In this document: positions 11,762 through 24,039 of the stretch, in pieces
How the letters are laid out: each line of letters starts with the position of its first letter
How positions within the stretch are numbered: the stretch's first letter is position 1
Assembly (NCBI RefSeq): GCF_002999335.1
Contig: NW_020312060.1
Span: 1 to 64,000 of the forward strand
Length of the DNA: 64,000 nucleotides
Reading direction: 5' to 3'
Origin: Cyclospora cayetanensis
Taxonomy: Eukaryota; Apicomplexa; Conoidasida; Eucoccidiorida; Eimeriidae
The notes under the pieces: generated by a model
What the model saw: the letters and a program-made list of their open reading frames with translations, nothing else
Told to the model about the DNA's origin: nothing
Database searches by the model: none
Made by a program: the position numbers and the translations under genes

Positions 11762-13090
11762 TCTCTTGCACTTCAGTAAGCCGCAGGTATCTGTAAGGCT
11801 GAGTGCACGGCCTCAAGCCAAGCGAAGATTCGAATTAGACCCCTACGGGCCCACAGTTCGAGACTTTGGAGTTGGAGTGCAGGTCGAGAGCTGCCGGGAG
11901 ATTTGGGGGCGATTCTTCATGAATCCTTGGCACAAATCTCAAATCTAACACCTTCGAATCCTACTGTTGAATCATGGGCCCCCAAAACAGATTCTGGACG
12001 GCAAGTCCTAGTGCCAAGCGCCGTCCTCGAACTGCTTCGGAGCAAGGGCATAAACAGGTATCCCTTCAGGAACTTCTCACCCTAAAGTGTTTGGAATTCA
12101 AAAACTGCGAAGGATCTGGAGCTCCAAATACAATTTCAAAGCCCCTGGCTGCTAAAACTTTCGCCCCCAGCAGTTTTGTCAAGTCATAGTGCTCGTACCG
12201 GGCGAAGTACGTTTGTCTCGTGCTAGCGTGGTAGGGGTTTGGATGTCTTAGGCAGCACCCCACGGCTGAAACACAAGCATCACTTTCAATATTGCCATAA
12301 ATAAGGGTGACACGAAGAAAGAAATACCTGCTAATACCGTCAGTTGCGCCACAGCAAGACCAACAAAGAGCTCCCGTCGCTGGCCGCGAATCGGGCTGCG
12401 GAGACACCGCGGCACCGAACCGAGACTTCTGCCTCGGTCTCCAATGCACGTTTCTTCATCGAGTTACTTACGCATGTGGAATGCACCACACTCGCCTTCT
12501 TATTTCTGCTGCCTTTCGTTTAGAAGCATTGCTTCCTATTGCGAAGCATCATCCCACGACGCATAGCGTGGCAAGCGCTATTGCGAGGTGAACACTGTGT
12601 GGCATTTTGCCCGCCCTCAAGGCCTGCCTCGATCGTTCCTTATTCATCAAAAGTAGAGTCATCTCTGGATTTGCAGTGTGTGAAGGGGCTCACTAGTACA
12701 CCCAGCACTGGCGCCTGTTTCACCCAGTATTCCCTTCGTTCAACCTGAAAGCCAATGAAAAGCTTCAAGAAGCTCCTCCTATAGTTGCTAAAAGGATCCT
12801 TTCCTGTTCCTAAAGTCACAATTCAGCTCTAATTTTCTCTTCTCCATAAGCACGGCAGTGACAAATGTATCGGGCTCTACTCTCAGAGTATTTCGGTTCC
12901 CAGCAGAGCCGCTTTTCTGCTGTCGCTTCTACACTACATGGCATTTACGTAAAAAGAAGGGATGTATTGTTCAGCTATTTTCCTAGCGTGTGCATGGTTA
13001 GTCTAGTGTAGTTGTTCCCAATGCACTCGCAACGCTCCATGCATTGTCTGGAGCTGCCAAGTACATAGTTGAAATCGGGCAAATGATAGA
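11762..13090. other. Gene-free stretch upstream of the cap methyltransferase
   Basis: Presumed 5' region and promoter of the minus-strand gene ending at 6030, then AT-richer DNA. Short ORFs at 11751-12189 (+) and 12449-12066 (-) have no motifs or splice partners. The CAG-type repeats stop sharply at about 11.7 kb. Confidence 0.4.
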
Positions 13091-13094
13091 AGAA

Positions 13095-13560
13095 AGCCTG
13101 ACACCATGTCATTCGCAACCAGTGGGTGAGCGAGGATCAACTGCATCGAACCATGCGGTGCTTGCAACTGGAAGCTTCATTCGAGGTTTCGGTAGAGAGT
13201 GACCATGAACACCAAATTCAGGATAAAGTTAACAAACGATTACACAATATTTCTTAAAAGAGATCTCTCATTCCCGTGGCCATGCCAACCCGTAGGCTGT
13301 AGGCTTTTAAAATGAGGGGAGAGGCAGCTAGGGTGCGTGTGACGTAGCTCTCTAGGCACTCCTAGTTTTCACAATTGGTTGCTCGTGGCATCTAGCACGC
13401 ATGCCCACATTATCGTGTAATCTGAAACTGAAGCATTGATACTCTCCAATAAACTACAGGTATAAAAAGACAAGCTGTATAGTACATTCTTTAATAATTC
13501 TCAATCGCATGTTAACTAGTGCAGTAGAAAGTGCGTAAAACTAGGTGAGCCTGCAATACT
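13095..13560 (-). repeat. LTR-like repeat, copy B (probably solo)
   Basis: Matches copies A, C and D. On the minus strand the block GGTTCGATGCAGTTGATC (near 13135-13155) and the ACACGCACCCTAGCTGCC block (13325-13345) align with D at 20370 and 20195. No Gag, RT or integrase remnants were recognised on either side, so it is interpreted as a solo LTR left by recombination or by loss of the interior. Ends are approximate. Confidence 0.55.
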
Positions 13561-13759
13561 TATTAATCGGGAAAACTGTTAGCAGAAAAGCATGGAGCAG
13601 AGTGTTCCAAATACTCATGGTGCCCCTCAAAACAAATACGTGACCCACACTGCAAACTTTCGTTCATGTGCACATGGTGCAGCCGGGAGGCAGCGAGCTG
13701 CGCCCTGAGTACAACCGTATGTGGCCAAGCTAAGAGAATAACAATAAATCCTGAGCCAG

Positions 13760-16172
13760 AAATGCTTTGTTAAGGCTCACTTAGCTATTTGCTGTGCATT
13801 TTGGCCTTTTATGTGCTTTACTTGTTGTTAGAGATCATGAGCTATAAAATTTACATGTATGCTGTTGTACATACAAGCCAGGCGACTGTGTGCAGCTGTG
13901 TGCAAGCTGGCAGATTGCCGACAAAGTAGAGCTACTTGCGTCCCACCTGTCGCTTCTCATCAAAGGCGGGCGACCCTTTATGTGTGGAGGCAAAAAGAAG
14001 AAGGCGGTCCCACGGGAACGAGGTTAAAATTCTTTACATGGTTCTATCACTTCTTGTTAGGGTGACTTCCTTTGACAGATCCTAGAGGGAGCATTACATA
14101 GCCTCACGCGCAACAGATAAAAGAAATTGCCTTCCAGCATCAAGTGGATTGCGCGTGCTTGGCTGTGCTCTCATCCATTGGCATGGTACTGTCAGGATTG
14201 TAGAGCAAATGTCCACTGCATTTTGATCATACGGACCGTGGGTCGGAATCGATAACTTTTATCTATCTTGATCAATCCATACTTCGATGTTTTACTATCA
14301 TGTGTGTCCTATGTAGATACTGGTCTGTAGGTACTTACGGATATCTTTTCCCTAGACTCTAGACGCCGTTTCGGGCATAGGAATTCGCTGAAGTCCACCG
14401 TGTGGTGATGACATTGTTTGATGGGGTACATATTCCTGCGGCTTATTATTGCTCCGGCTAGTCAAGGGACCACTGGCCTTGTTGCCAAGGTGGTAGCCAC
14501 GGATGCGGGGGCCGTGGACGTGTATGCGAAGCTCTACCCGGAGGCAAACCCGTGCCTTCCTTCTCTGTTTCTCTTCAGAGGGCGCACTATTGACTTGGAG
14601 TCTATTTGCTCTGCAAGAAGAGGCAGCGATAGGGCATGAATACATCGTAAGCTCTGTGAGGAATGTCTTTGGCACCTACTGGGATTTGGTAACATACCGA
14701 GCAGCAGGAGGGGAACATGCAATAGGATAAGTTTGTACTAGACTTGACCATGGTTGAAGCACAGTCGTTGCCAAAGTAAATTGAATGTTTTAAAATTCCT
14801 CCTTTACTGTACATGCGTTGCCCTTTTCCACGGTAATGCACGCAATGCCCGTTGCACTCTAGTCGTGCCATTCATATGTGACTGGCTGTACTTTCTGCGA
14901 ATTCGGATAACGCAAATAAGCTCCGCTTATTTTCACGTATTCCAGGATCATGTGGTCTTGGCTGCAGTATGGTAGCCTTTTGGCAAGTAAGACAGAGATT
15001 TCTATTATGCTTCGGCTTGGCATGCCATCTATGGTCTCTTCCAGGACACCCAAGGGAAAGCGCTAGCTTACATACCGAAAATCGGCCAGCTACTTGAGAT
15101 TTGCATGCTTGGGCTGGCCGTAGCTAGATGGGCACCTACGGCTAGCTGGCTTCATCAGTTCACCGATTTTGACAGAAGGACGAAACAGTCAGTTGATTGC
15201 GTTCACTTGCGCTGTATATCCATTCTGTGGCCAAACTAGATAAGTATTCAGAGTAAGCTGTATCAACCCATTCAGTAAGCTGCAGCTGAATCTAAGTGCG
15301 AAAGCTGCTATGCGGCAAACTGTCAGTCCCACGGCCGGTGGCAATATCCCTTCAGCGTTGTCTCGAAAACCCCTACAACATGACCCTTCTTATTCAAGTA
15401 AGCTATCAGTAGCCATCTCAGCAGCCCGTGCTAATGACTGACGGCGAGGCCGTCTTAGAACAAATGCAAGAGGAGTTCCAGGATGACGGAGGCATAAGAC
15501 CTGTATGTCGGTCAAAAATTTTGTAGTTTAAGTCCACCGTTAATACTCGAGTTACAGAGGAGCCATCTAATAACAGACACACGAAATTTCGTTCATAGTT
15601 TTCCTTATATGAGCTTGCATGTTAAACTAAGAATCCTGATGCCTCACGTTGCAACACGAGGTCAAGCTATCTACCCAGCGCACGTACATGCCATTGTCTA
15701 TGTTTGAAAACACATGCACGTAAAGACTGACTGCACAGATAGGACTAGTCAGACCATGTACTACTACCCACAGAAACACTTGTGTACATGCATGAATGTG
15801 AAAGCACGCCTAAGAACACACGCAGAGATGTACGAACAAAAGCGTATGTGCCGGTTGGCTTCGAGGTGCAAAGCATACACTGAATAAAATATTAGCACGC
15901 TGAGTTCAGCTGCATTTCAGCCACCCACTGGCGGGGGTGAACCCCAAAAAAACAAAAAGCCGAAGCTTGTCTGCAGACGAAGAACCAAACTCCCGTGTGG
16001 GATTTGTCTGGGCCCCTGTTGTTGATGCTGCCGCAGTGTTACTTGCGCTGTAATGCTTCCTGCTGCTCACTAGTAAAAACCACTCGGGCAGTTAGACAGT
16101 TAGCTTTTATGGTTGTTTGGTCTTGCTTTTTGCATTACTATTTCAGCGCCAAGAGCTTTTTTCAAGTGTTCC
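13760..16172. other. Repeat-poor region with fragmentary ORFs
   Basis: No complete gene is supported. A plus-strand frame at 14418-14639 (contains VVATDAGAVDVYAKLYPEA and LFLFRGRTIDL) has a faint thioredoxin-fold look. A second frame at 14595-14730 seems to continue it (EEAAIGHEYIVSSVRNVF) one base out of register, suggesting a decayed gene. The rest, including 15070-15990, shows nothing I can name. Confidence 0.3.
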
Positions 16173-16235
16173 TCAGGAATTGTCTTGACCTTCGTCGTCC
16201 ACATCAAAAAACTCACTATCCTCTTCTGGTTGATC
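16173..16235 (-). CDS. Orphan acidic terminal exon candidate
   Basis: After the acceptor-like TGTTTTCAG at 16244-16236, a 20-codon frame DQPEEDSEFFDVDDEGQDNS ends in TGA at 16175-16173. Composition (acidic, Ser/Asp) is typical of a genuine protein C-terminus. I could not link it in phase to the START gene above it (which has its own stop at 16920) nor to the minus ORF at 16686-16324. It may be the last exon of an alternative transcript or a remnant. Confidence 0.25.
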   Translation of the reverse strand, partial: DQPEEDSEFFDVDDEGQDNS

Positions 16236-16323
16236 CTGAAAACATCAAGTAATAGGCATTATTTTAGCGTTTAAGTCATACGGCTGGTGCCTCCCTTGAT
16301 CAACCTGCTCCTGTGTCGCGGTC

Positions 16324-16686
16324 CTATTCCTTGCCCTTGTCTCTCCCTTCCTCGTGTTCCCTTGCATGTTTATATCTAATTATTTCCCTAAAGCACTCCC
16401 ACTCTTCCTTTCGATTGCTCGTTAACGTGGAGTTCTTCTCGTTTTTCTGATAGTAGGCTGTTTCCAATGTATCGGGTAAACGTGTTGCCCAGCCCGACTT
16501 GGGCGAGTCTATCGGCGATGAATCCGTAAAGACTTGTGTTCTGTTTCCTCCGTTGTTGCAATACACCTGCTCGCGCGCCTTCGCATGTCCGCCTAAATGC
16601 ATCGAATGCTTTGCGAGCGAACAGCCTAAAGAAAAGGCGAAATTTAAGACAACCCCACAGCCCACGTATACACATGATGACATCAT
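16324..16686 (-). CDS. Unassigned minus-strand ORF
   Basis: A charged frame with a possible acceptor at GCGAGCAG (about 16570). The C-terminal half (KNSTLTSNRKEEWECFREII…) looks coding, but an overlapping frame at 16849-16388 is equally plausible over the same DNA. No family was recognised. It lies directly downstream of the START-domain gene and could be a 3' exon or 3' UTR of it. Confidence 0.2.
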   Translation of the reverse strand: MMSSCVYVGCGVVLNFAFSLGCSLAKHSMHLGGHAKAREQVYCNNGGNRTQVFTDSSPIDSPKSGWATRLPDTLETAYYQKNEKNSTLTSNRKEEWECFREIIRYKHAREHEEGRDKGKE

Positions 16687-16919
16687 AGCATAATATGAGA
16701 AAAGCCGAATAAGATGCAGACGCAGATGAATACTTGCCTACAGAAACGTCTAGAGAGCGTAAAGAACAGGCACGTTGAAACCGGAAAGGACTCAAGCACA
16801 GCAGCGCGAACGACTCGCGAGAGAGAGCATGCGCGAAAGACGATGGCAATAAGCAAATAACAACGGAAGAAATGCAAAATATGCCATGACATCTTAGCCT
16901 TGAAGTGTGACGAAAAAAA

Positions 16920-18972
16920 TTAGTGAGTGTATGTGACTCCGTTCAAAAAGCATTGAAGATACTCGAGTTTGGATTCGTGGTTTAGAACAGTGTTTTCAGT
17001 GGCTCGTGAAGTTGCTTGCTTTGCGACAAAATCTGCCATGAAGATAGGAACGCGCATTCTGCAGTTTTCATGCCACAGAAGGGACAGCAGAGAGGAGTCA
17101 CGCCCAATGGGTCGTATCACCAACGAGCCGTCTACGATAATTCGCTCCACTCGCCGGGCAGGGGCTGGAATATCCTGCGCGCAGTCACACAGGATCAGAG
17201 AGGGTGAGTCAAAAACAATAATTTCATCTCTGTGCGTGCGAAACCTGCATTCAGAGGTACATTTCTACAGCTTGATACGAGCATCTATTTGCACTTCGAA
17301 TAAAACTGCAGGCTGTAAATGAATGCGTCTTTTGTATTGGTGCACTTTCTGCGTGTACTATGGAGGCACACGCATACCACGGTGCAGCTTTTCCCAATTC
17401 CCGTACTGCCTAAGCATACAAATGCCTGATAATGCCGTGTTGTGAACACAACCCATAAACCCAGTTGAAAGGCCACCCCAAGCAAGACAAGATTGCTGCT
17501 ACACCAAAGCACATACCATGTTCTGCCTGGGTGTTTTGTACTTTTGGTCCAGAGTAATCATCTTGACAACAATTTGAGAATTTCGCTCAAAATCGTCCAC
17601 CGCAAACACCTCAAAGCACGCGTCCCTGCATGAATTCTCGACCTCAAATTCTACGCCGTTAAACTACGATACGTGCAGCGGTTATAGAGACGAGCAAGGG
17701 GTCGAGGAGAAGCACTCTTCCTCGAATCTGTACAGATGCTCCATTTGCTCATATATTCTCTACCAACATGCGTACTTCTATGCACTGAGCCTACCTGCTT
17801 GTAAAGGGCCAAGGAAAGTCGATATGTAGGTGCACCATTTGGTCGACCCGACCGAGCCTCTGGTTGTCCACCTTTCGCAAGCCTAGCCTTCAGCACCCCA
17901 AGAGACAAATGCTATTTATGGTACACACTTGCAAAAAGAGCCCAAGCTGCTGCAGGACTGCATGCGAAAAGCCTGAGCTGTTACAAGACTGAGATTCGCC
18001 TTAATTTTTACTTTCTATCAGCAAGTCTTGAGCCCGCAGAATGTGATTTCAGTAGCCAGATCTGTATCACGTACTTGAATGGCCTAGTGAAGTAGGGTAC
18101 CCAGTTTATAAAATGGTCGACTTCATTGAGTACAGAGAGTATACAAAGAAGAGGAGCAGCTACAATCCCCTCGATCTTGAATGAGAGCTTCTCTGGGTTG
18201 TCATCATAGTTTCTTAGTGCAATCCGGAGCTGTTGGCCGTCGTTTATCACCTCTTTCCTACACATACATGCTACAAACTGTAGATTATAAATATAAAAGC
18301 TGGGATTCATACCAGTCCAGCAGCATTATACGCACACAAATTCGCGCACGGTACCAGTAATTGTACGACGTCGTGATACCAGTTGGCTTACCAAGTCCCT
18401 GGCCGTTCGGATGCCAGGAGGGGGTGCGCGGTTTGAGCAAGTACCCTGTTTAGTAAGGACGGTTCACTGCTATTTTCTTTTGCCTTTAATGCATGTTTCT
18501 TGCCTTTTGTAGCGTTTTCGATCCCACTCAATGGATTGCGATTGCCCATTTGCGCTTTTTCTTCCCGTAGCTGCTGAATCAGTTTATCTGTCAGAGGCGC
18601 TGCTAAATCTAGACGTTCTCTGCAGTCTTCCTTACCCAGATCTCTATATACTTCTGCAACCATAAGACGTCGGAATGCAGTTTCGACGAACTCTGGATCA
18701 TTTTCAGTCATTTCTTTTACGCTTTCTGCAACAAGCCTAGAATCATTTTCTCCACCGGACACATGATCCTCCCCTCCTGCTCCACCAAGTAGCTTCTTCA
18801 GCCTGCCCTGTAGCCGTTTAAGCACTAAAAATGCATCCAAGTGGCGCTCTAATGAACACAAATGGTTGTGGATTTCCTTTTCCATGAGGAACATTTCCAA
18901 CGAGTCATCCGGGCATTTCTCGCCTTGGGGACACCCCTGGAAGGTCTTCTCACCATTCTCTCGCCCTGTCAT
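16920..18972 (-). CDS. START-domain lipid-binding protein
   Basis: Five exons: 18972-18392, 18257-18012, 17887-17795, 17625-17517, 17174-16920; about 427 aa. ATG is at 18972 (the TTG three bases upstream is ignored). All splice phases match. Residues 1-195 are helical and charged with no known domain. Residues about 200-405 form a StAR-related lipid-transfer (START) domain: an opening strand LSFKIEGIVAAPLL, helix ILSVLNEVDHFINWVP, the hallmark HIDFPWPFTSRDACFEVFAV, then VVKMITL, and a C-terminal helix FMADFVAKQATSRA. START domains bind sterols, phospholipids or ceramides in a deep cavity; the ligand cannot be read here. No transmembrane segment or signal peptide is evident. It stands alone in a repeat-poor segment between LTR copies. 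Identification as a START fold is firm; any transport role is inferred. Confidence 0.8.
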
Positions 18973-18999
18973 CAAGACTGACTCCTTGAAGCCTTATCT

Positions 19000-20039
19000 C
19001 CTTCACTAATGCAGTCGCTGCGGGTCTACAGCAGCTGCGTTTGCGTAGCTGGGCAACGTAGAAACCTGACACCGTTCAGCATTCAGAACTTAGTGAGATG
19101 ATGAAGGTGTGGCTGTCACTCAAACTTGATATGCGAGCTGTGGGAGTACGATCTGCACAGAACGATGGAATGCAACTGAGAAGACATGTCACATAGGGCC
19201 CCAGAGACATGCCCGCCGAAAAACAAGGATCTAACCAACGAATACAGATTTTAATATATCGGAAATATACCGCATGGTATATCTATCAATATTTTTACAG
19301 CTTAACCAAAAACCCCCATCGCCCCCCCTCACCTCTCTGCCACCAATTTGTATGCCGGGCACACTTGATCAATGGGAAGACAATGCTCTGAGCCCATATT
19401 CCTACATCCTAAGCGTTATTCTGAGTGGCGGAACACATTGAAAAAAGATTAGGAGATCTAAAAGAAGAAAGTAGGTAGACTTGCTGCAGTGATTTTGTCT
19501 ATTACAAGGAATACCAGGGACATGCCCCCGGTGTGAATCTCTTCCGTTTGATCTTCGGGCGAGGTAGTATCGAATCAATGATATCTAATTAGCTTATTTG
19601 AATGCGTAATTTTCAAAGCAGCTGACTTTTGACGATATAGCAAAGCTGAATTCAATGCAACTAGTTACTGGGTGGTCACAAGAGCAATTTTGGACCAGTA
19701 TTGGACTACAACTGCGATAGTAGGTCGTTGAAATAAGAAGGGGGGCTAGCATCCCTGGAATTATAAGGCACTCTGCATGTTAACATGAAGAGTGGATACA
19801 ATGTTTTCCTGAAGCACAAGACAAGCGATTTTAGGAGCAGTTACAAGAAGGGCGAGGCGATTCGGCTGCATTGCAAGCAACCCCCTAACCGTCGAACAAC
19901 TTCCCGAATGGAATGGCCTGCAGGTATAACTGAGTGCTGAAGCAGGAGGCTGCATGCCCTACTGGGTGATAGCCTCTGCCAAGTGCCTAGCGGGCAAAAC
20001 AGTAGCGGGGAAAGTGTAGGGTTACTTCTTCTACTACAG
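19000..20039. other. Non-coding stretch upstream of the START gene
   Basis: Includes the presumed promoter of the minus-strand START gene just above 18975. Nothing else was recognised. Only short ORFs without motifs occur (for example plus 19209-19391). Confidence 0.4.
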
Positions 20040-20430
20040 TAGTTATACTTGACTGTGAACCAAAGAGCAAGCGACTATGTGACTTGCCTGTTTGTGGCTC
20101 GTATTCTTCGCTAAGTGATGATAGCTTGGTACAAGAAGACGCGATGTGAGTGTTGGGAAGGTGCGATCTGCAACAAGCAGTGAATTGTAGGTGCTCACAC
20201 GCACCCAAGTTCCCCCTCTCCGCATTTCGGGAATTCTGAGAGGCGCTGGCAAGAAAGGCTTGAGCCCTTTCCAGAAGCACCCAGTTATTCGATTATGATT
20301 TGCTGAGTTTGTGTTTAGGGTTTCCCTACGGAGACCTCTGATAAAGCGTCCAGCTGCAAGCACTGCAGGGTTCGATGCAGGTATTCGTTGCCCATCCACC
20401 GACAGCAGATACAGTGAGATGCCAGTTTCC
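20040..20430 (+). repeat. LTR-like repeat, copy D (5' LTR of copy 2)
   Basis: Aligns with the reverse complement of copies A and B: the ACACGCACCCAAGTTCCCCC block at 20195-20220 and GCAAGCACTGCAGGGTTCGA at about 20357-20377 correspond to ACACGCACCCTAGCTGCC and GCAAGCACCGCATGGTTCGA in B. It lies 5' of the Gag-like DNA of copy 2. Boundaries are approximate. Confidence 0.6.
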
Positions 20431-21911
20431 AAATAGCGCTTTTCCGGTCTTCACATCTCGTTAAAATGCACAAGTTTGCGTCCGATAGAATATTTTTGGA
20501 TTTGTCGATGAGATTATTGCCGAACACAAAAGTATGACGGTCATACAGACGGGCATATCCGCGGAAAATTCAGCACCCGGTTTGGGATTAACGTCGCTCC
20601 CTTTCCCGAAGATTAAGCGACATGTGATTCCTGGTGGCACGCTTCCTGAAAGGACACCCACTTCAATGGTGGCCCTATTAATATGCAGGAAGTCGTTTGC
20701 CTGCAGGGATTGCTACAACTCAAGCCTTTCTACCTAATTCATCGTTTGGTCGAAATAATCTCAGCAGCAAACTTAGAGAGAATCGAGAAGGCTGAGGAAG
20801 GGCACTTTGTCAACAGCCTGGTATATCGACGCACATAAAAGTGTGGCTCGCAAGATTACAACGTAGATAAGCAGTTACACCATTAGTGACTTGAGTCAGG
20901 TCTACCCTAAGTGTAACATAAGGTAGTGTCCACATGGGCAGCGACACAGGCACTGAACAAACTAGTGGGCTCCAAGAATCGAGGAATTGCTTAAGGTTTT
21001 CGGAGCGAAGAAGAGCACTACCAGCGTCTCTGGATAGCGTAAATGCGGTTTGAGAACATGTGGATATCTAGGCTGAGGCGAACGACCTTAGTGTACAGTC
21101 CAAGTTGAACGCGAAAAGAAATTCGGAGAAAACCGCGCTTCTAGGCAACCCCGGATAGCTCCCCTACAGTGCACCTGCATGTATTGGGGGAGATTGAGTC
21201 ATGTAATCCGAAACGGCAGGCATACGCGAAATTTCAAATAACGTGTACAACAGGACTGATCCTAGCAAAAGGAATCCGTGTGGCGAGCACAGAAGGTGCA
21301 TAAGAGGGACAGAGAGCCTCCACTCAGGCTACGGCGAAGTGCAGAGAGCTACAGAGTTTAGAGCCGCATTGGGGATGCCATCATGATTGAATTCTGCACT
21401 GATGCAAGCTCATATTAATGGCCAAGCCCTACTAGCGCTTCTCGCAACATGTTGTGAGGTGTGTCTGTTGTATAAGGTTACGGACTAAAAATGTAGTCTG
21501 CCTGCTCACTCGCTAGCACTCCCTGAGGCTCAAGTTTGCCGATGGGTGCAGCGTGAGGCAGAGGCTTCATGCAGGTGGCTGAGCCGAGCAGCATGAGAAC
21601 GCTGTTTCAAGCACATTATACCCCGTAGTAGTGAGCTGGGATTGGGGTTTTTATTAGCAATGTTTGATTGAAGTTTTAGCAAACAGAGAGCAGAAATGGA
21701 GAAACACTAAGAGGGAGTGTGCGGATGTTAATAGTGACCAGCTGCCGGCAGGCTAGCAATCTGCTGGTCGTCCAGTGCACCGTTTTAAGCTGATTGGCGA
21801 TCTCGCTGGTCCGTGGTAGCGGACCTCCCTAAGGCACGAAAAAGATATTGACCTGCAGACGGATGGTTTGATCAAAAGGGCCGGTGCTAAAGAAATTGGC
21901 AATTGCATTTG

Positions 21912-21943
21912 GCCATTTTCCGGCGTCGACGCCGGAAAATGGC
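21912..21943. repeat. Perfect 32-bp palindrome
   Basis: The 16 bases from 21912 (GCCATTTTCCGGCGTC) are followed immediately by their exact reverse complement. It falls in the decayed pol region of copy 2. The matching part of copy 1 (about 75-110) has GCCATTTTTTGGCATCAACA without a second arm, so the symmetry looks secondary. Confidence 0.95.
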
Positions 21944-22045
21944 GGAAAGGTGGAGCATGCGCGTTAACATTATGCGCTCGGACAAGATTACTGTGGCACA
22001 AAATTTGCAGATGCCCCATATTGGTGAGTTTCTTCGCTGATTACG

Positions 22046-22462
22046 TTGATCAACAGTCCGCTTGACATTCTACATTACAAGCAGCTTTTGCAAAACCTCA
22101 TTCGCACTGTTGACAGGCGCAACACAGCGTTCCACTGTGGCACTCGCAGGTTCAAGTATAACTGCGTGTCGTTTGGACTTTTTGTTGCCGCAGCTGAAGT
22201 GCAACAGCAAATTGATCGGGATTTTCTGAGCCTACTTTTCCAGGAGGGCTCAATGGCTGGCTGTATAGTACTTGTCTCGATTTTCAGTCAAAAGGCTCAA
22301 GAGCGCATACCTACGACACATTCGGCTGCTGCTTTAGGTGCTGCGGGCCAAGCAGTGGTATGCGAATGCATGCAGGATTTCGTATGCAGAGGCCTTCAAG
22401 ATACCACTTTGAAGACCCGTAGTGTGGCTGGGAATCCACGTTCCGACGTAGGAACTGGGTAA
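22046..22462 (+). pseudogene. Reverse transcriptase remnant
   Basis: The frame contains RRNTAFHCGTRRFKYN then FGLFVAAAEVQQQIDRDF, corresponding to the Ty3/gypsy RT block K-T-A-F…(Y/F)-x2-x-x-M-P-F-G-L-x-N-A-P-x-x-F-Q. The catalytic Y/F-x-D-D box downstream was not found in this frame. The second half (after about 22330) has no RT similarity that I can see. It is part of the decayed copy 2 element. Confidence 0.65.
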
Positions 22463-23304
22463 GATCTGGCAAAAAATTGAAACCGTAAAGTAATGGCCAT
22501 TACTCTTCCACACCCGCAAGGACACTCCGAAGTTCTTTGGGCTTGCATCTTAATACCGAAGTTCCATTGCTTAAGTTGCTCTGATAGCCGCTCCTTTGAG
22601 TTTCTACTTAAGAAAAAACACAGTCTTTGACTTACACAAAGGAGACGGATATTGCGATAAGGACAGTAATCACCTTCCATACCAGTCCTCCAGCATTTGC
22701 GCTGCCCGATGATGAGCATCATTTTTCGTCCTGATGACAGATGTTCTCGTTTAGTGATAGGTGCTATTTCCTTACTACAAGGCTGCAGCTTCTCACCGCG
22801 AAAATTCATTGCGTTTTCATCGCATCATCGAAACTGAGCAGATGTATCACGTGCGGGAAAAGGAACTCTACCCTGCGTCGTGGCGCCTGAAAAAATGACG
22901 GCACTTTCGTATGGGTGTCAATATGCTGTTTATGCCCACAGGGCTCTACTGTACCTCAAGGGGAGTCTTCAGGACGCTTGAAAGTCTAAAGTCATTCACT
23001 TATGTGGGTGCCTCCTGCTGTATAACTATAAGTAAAGTACATTTAGGGCATCGCCAACGTGATCGCCAATGTGATCGCCAACGCGCCCTCGCAACGCCTG
23101 ATGAATTCAATATTCTGCACTGTATTCGCTCTTTTGTGTGACCGTCCACGTTCCCTATCGGCATTGAAGGCGTGTCATGCGCGTCACCTCCATGCATTAG
23201 CTACTATTGCCAAAATTCCAATGGGCAAAACGCTGAAGCACTGCCACATCGAGAATGGCCTGCTGTGATTTTTAAAAAAAGCCAGCAAATCCGTCACTTG
23301 TAAA

Positions 23305-23928
23305 TTGTGGCTTCTCTTTGACGCGCGATTTTGCGTAAAGCACAGTGCCACCTTGTTTTGGTGCCATGGTGGTAATCACGCTATAGTACAGCTTTTACGG
23401 CAGGCGCGTGAAATTCGTCCCCTGGCAGAGAACTATGCACTACCATGCCCATATGTTCAGCAGCCGAAGCTGCCCAATTATCCAGAGCCCGGCTATTTGC
23501 ATAGCCTTTCGGCTACTGAATGAGAATAAGCTGATTGACTATGGACCGTTTTCGGATTGCCGGGGTTGAAGGTTCTGGAGAGCATCTACGTTGTCAACGG
23601 ACTCAGCAACTGTGTCCATTATACTACTTGCTTCCGCTCTGCCGCAAATCAAGAAATCACTCAATTTTGCTTTAACTCATGTCCGCATGCTTTCTGGGTG
23701 CCCAGGAGCCTCATCATGGGAAAGGATCCAAGGTTCGTTAGTGTGTTCTGGTGTACCTTTATGATGCCCCTGCAAAATGACCATGACATGACATCTGCGA
23801 ATCACCCTGTGGCAGCTGGGCAAGCCGAGCACACTAAATGCACTCCTCTGCAGCTTCTGTGCGTATATGCTCCGAAAGCTCCAGTTACTCGGCTTGAGGT
23901 TCTTGTGCAGAGTGGATTTGTAATATGA
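23305..23928 (+). pseudogene. Integrase remnant (zinc finger and core, two frames)
   Basis: The first frame (23305-23523) has CHGGNHAIVQLLRQ…CPYVQQPK…GYLHSL, matching the HHCC zinc-binding domain and the linker that ends CQ-x-x-K…G-x-L-x-x-L. The second frame (23557-23928) has YVVNGLSNCVHYT, then GKDPRFVSVFW and TSANHPVAAGQAEHT, matching the core blocks (…DRLSKMAHF…, DRDPRFTSxFW, STAxHPQTDGQAERT). Several acidic catalytic positions are altered (Gly-Lys where Asp-Arg is expected), so it is inactive. Confidence 0.8.
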
Positions 23929-24039
23929 CAGTGAGCTCGTCTGCCAGTTGCGGTCCCACATCCTTAGTCTACTCTTAGCACCACCTCTGCTCGCCTGGCA
24001 TGAAACTGTTGGCCCATGGTCAGTAGGCACCCTTCGCAG

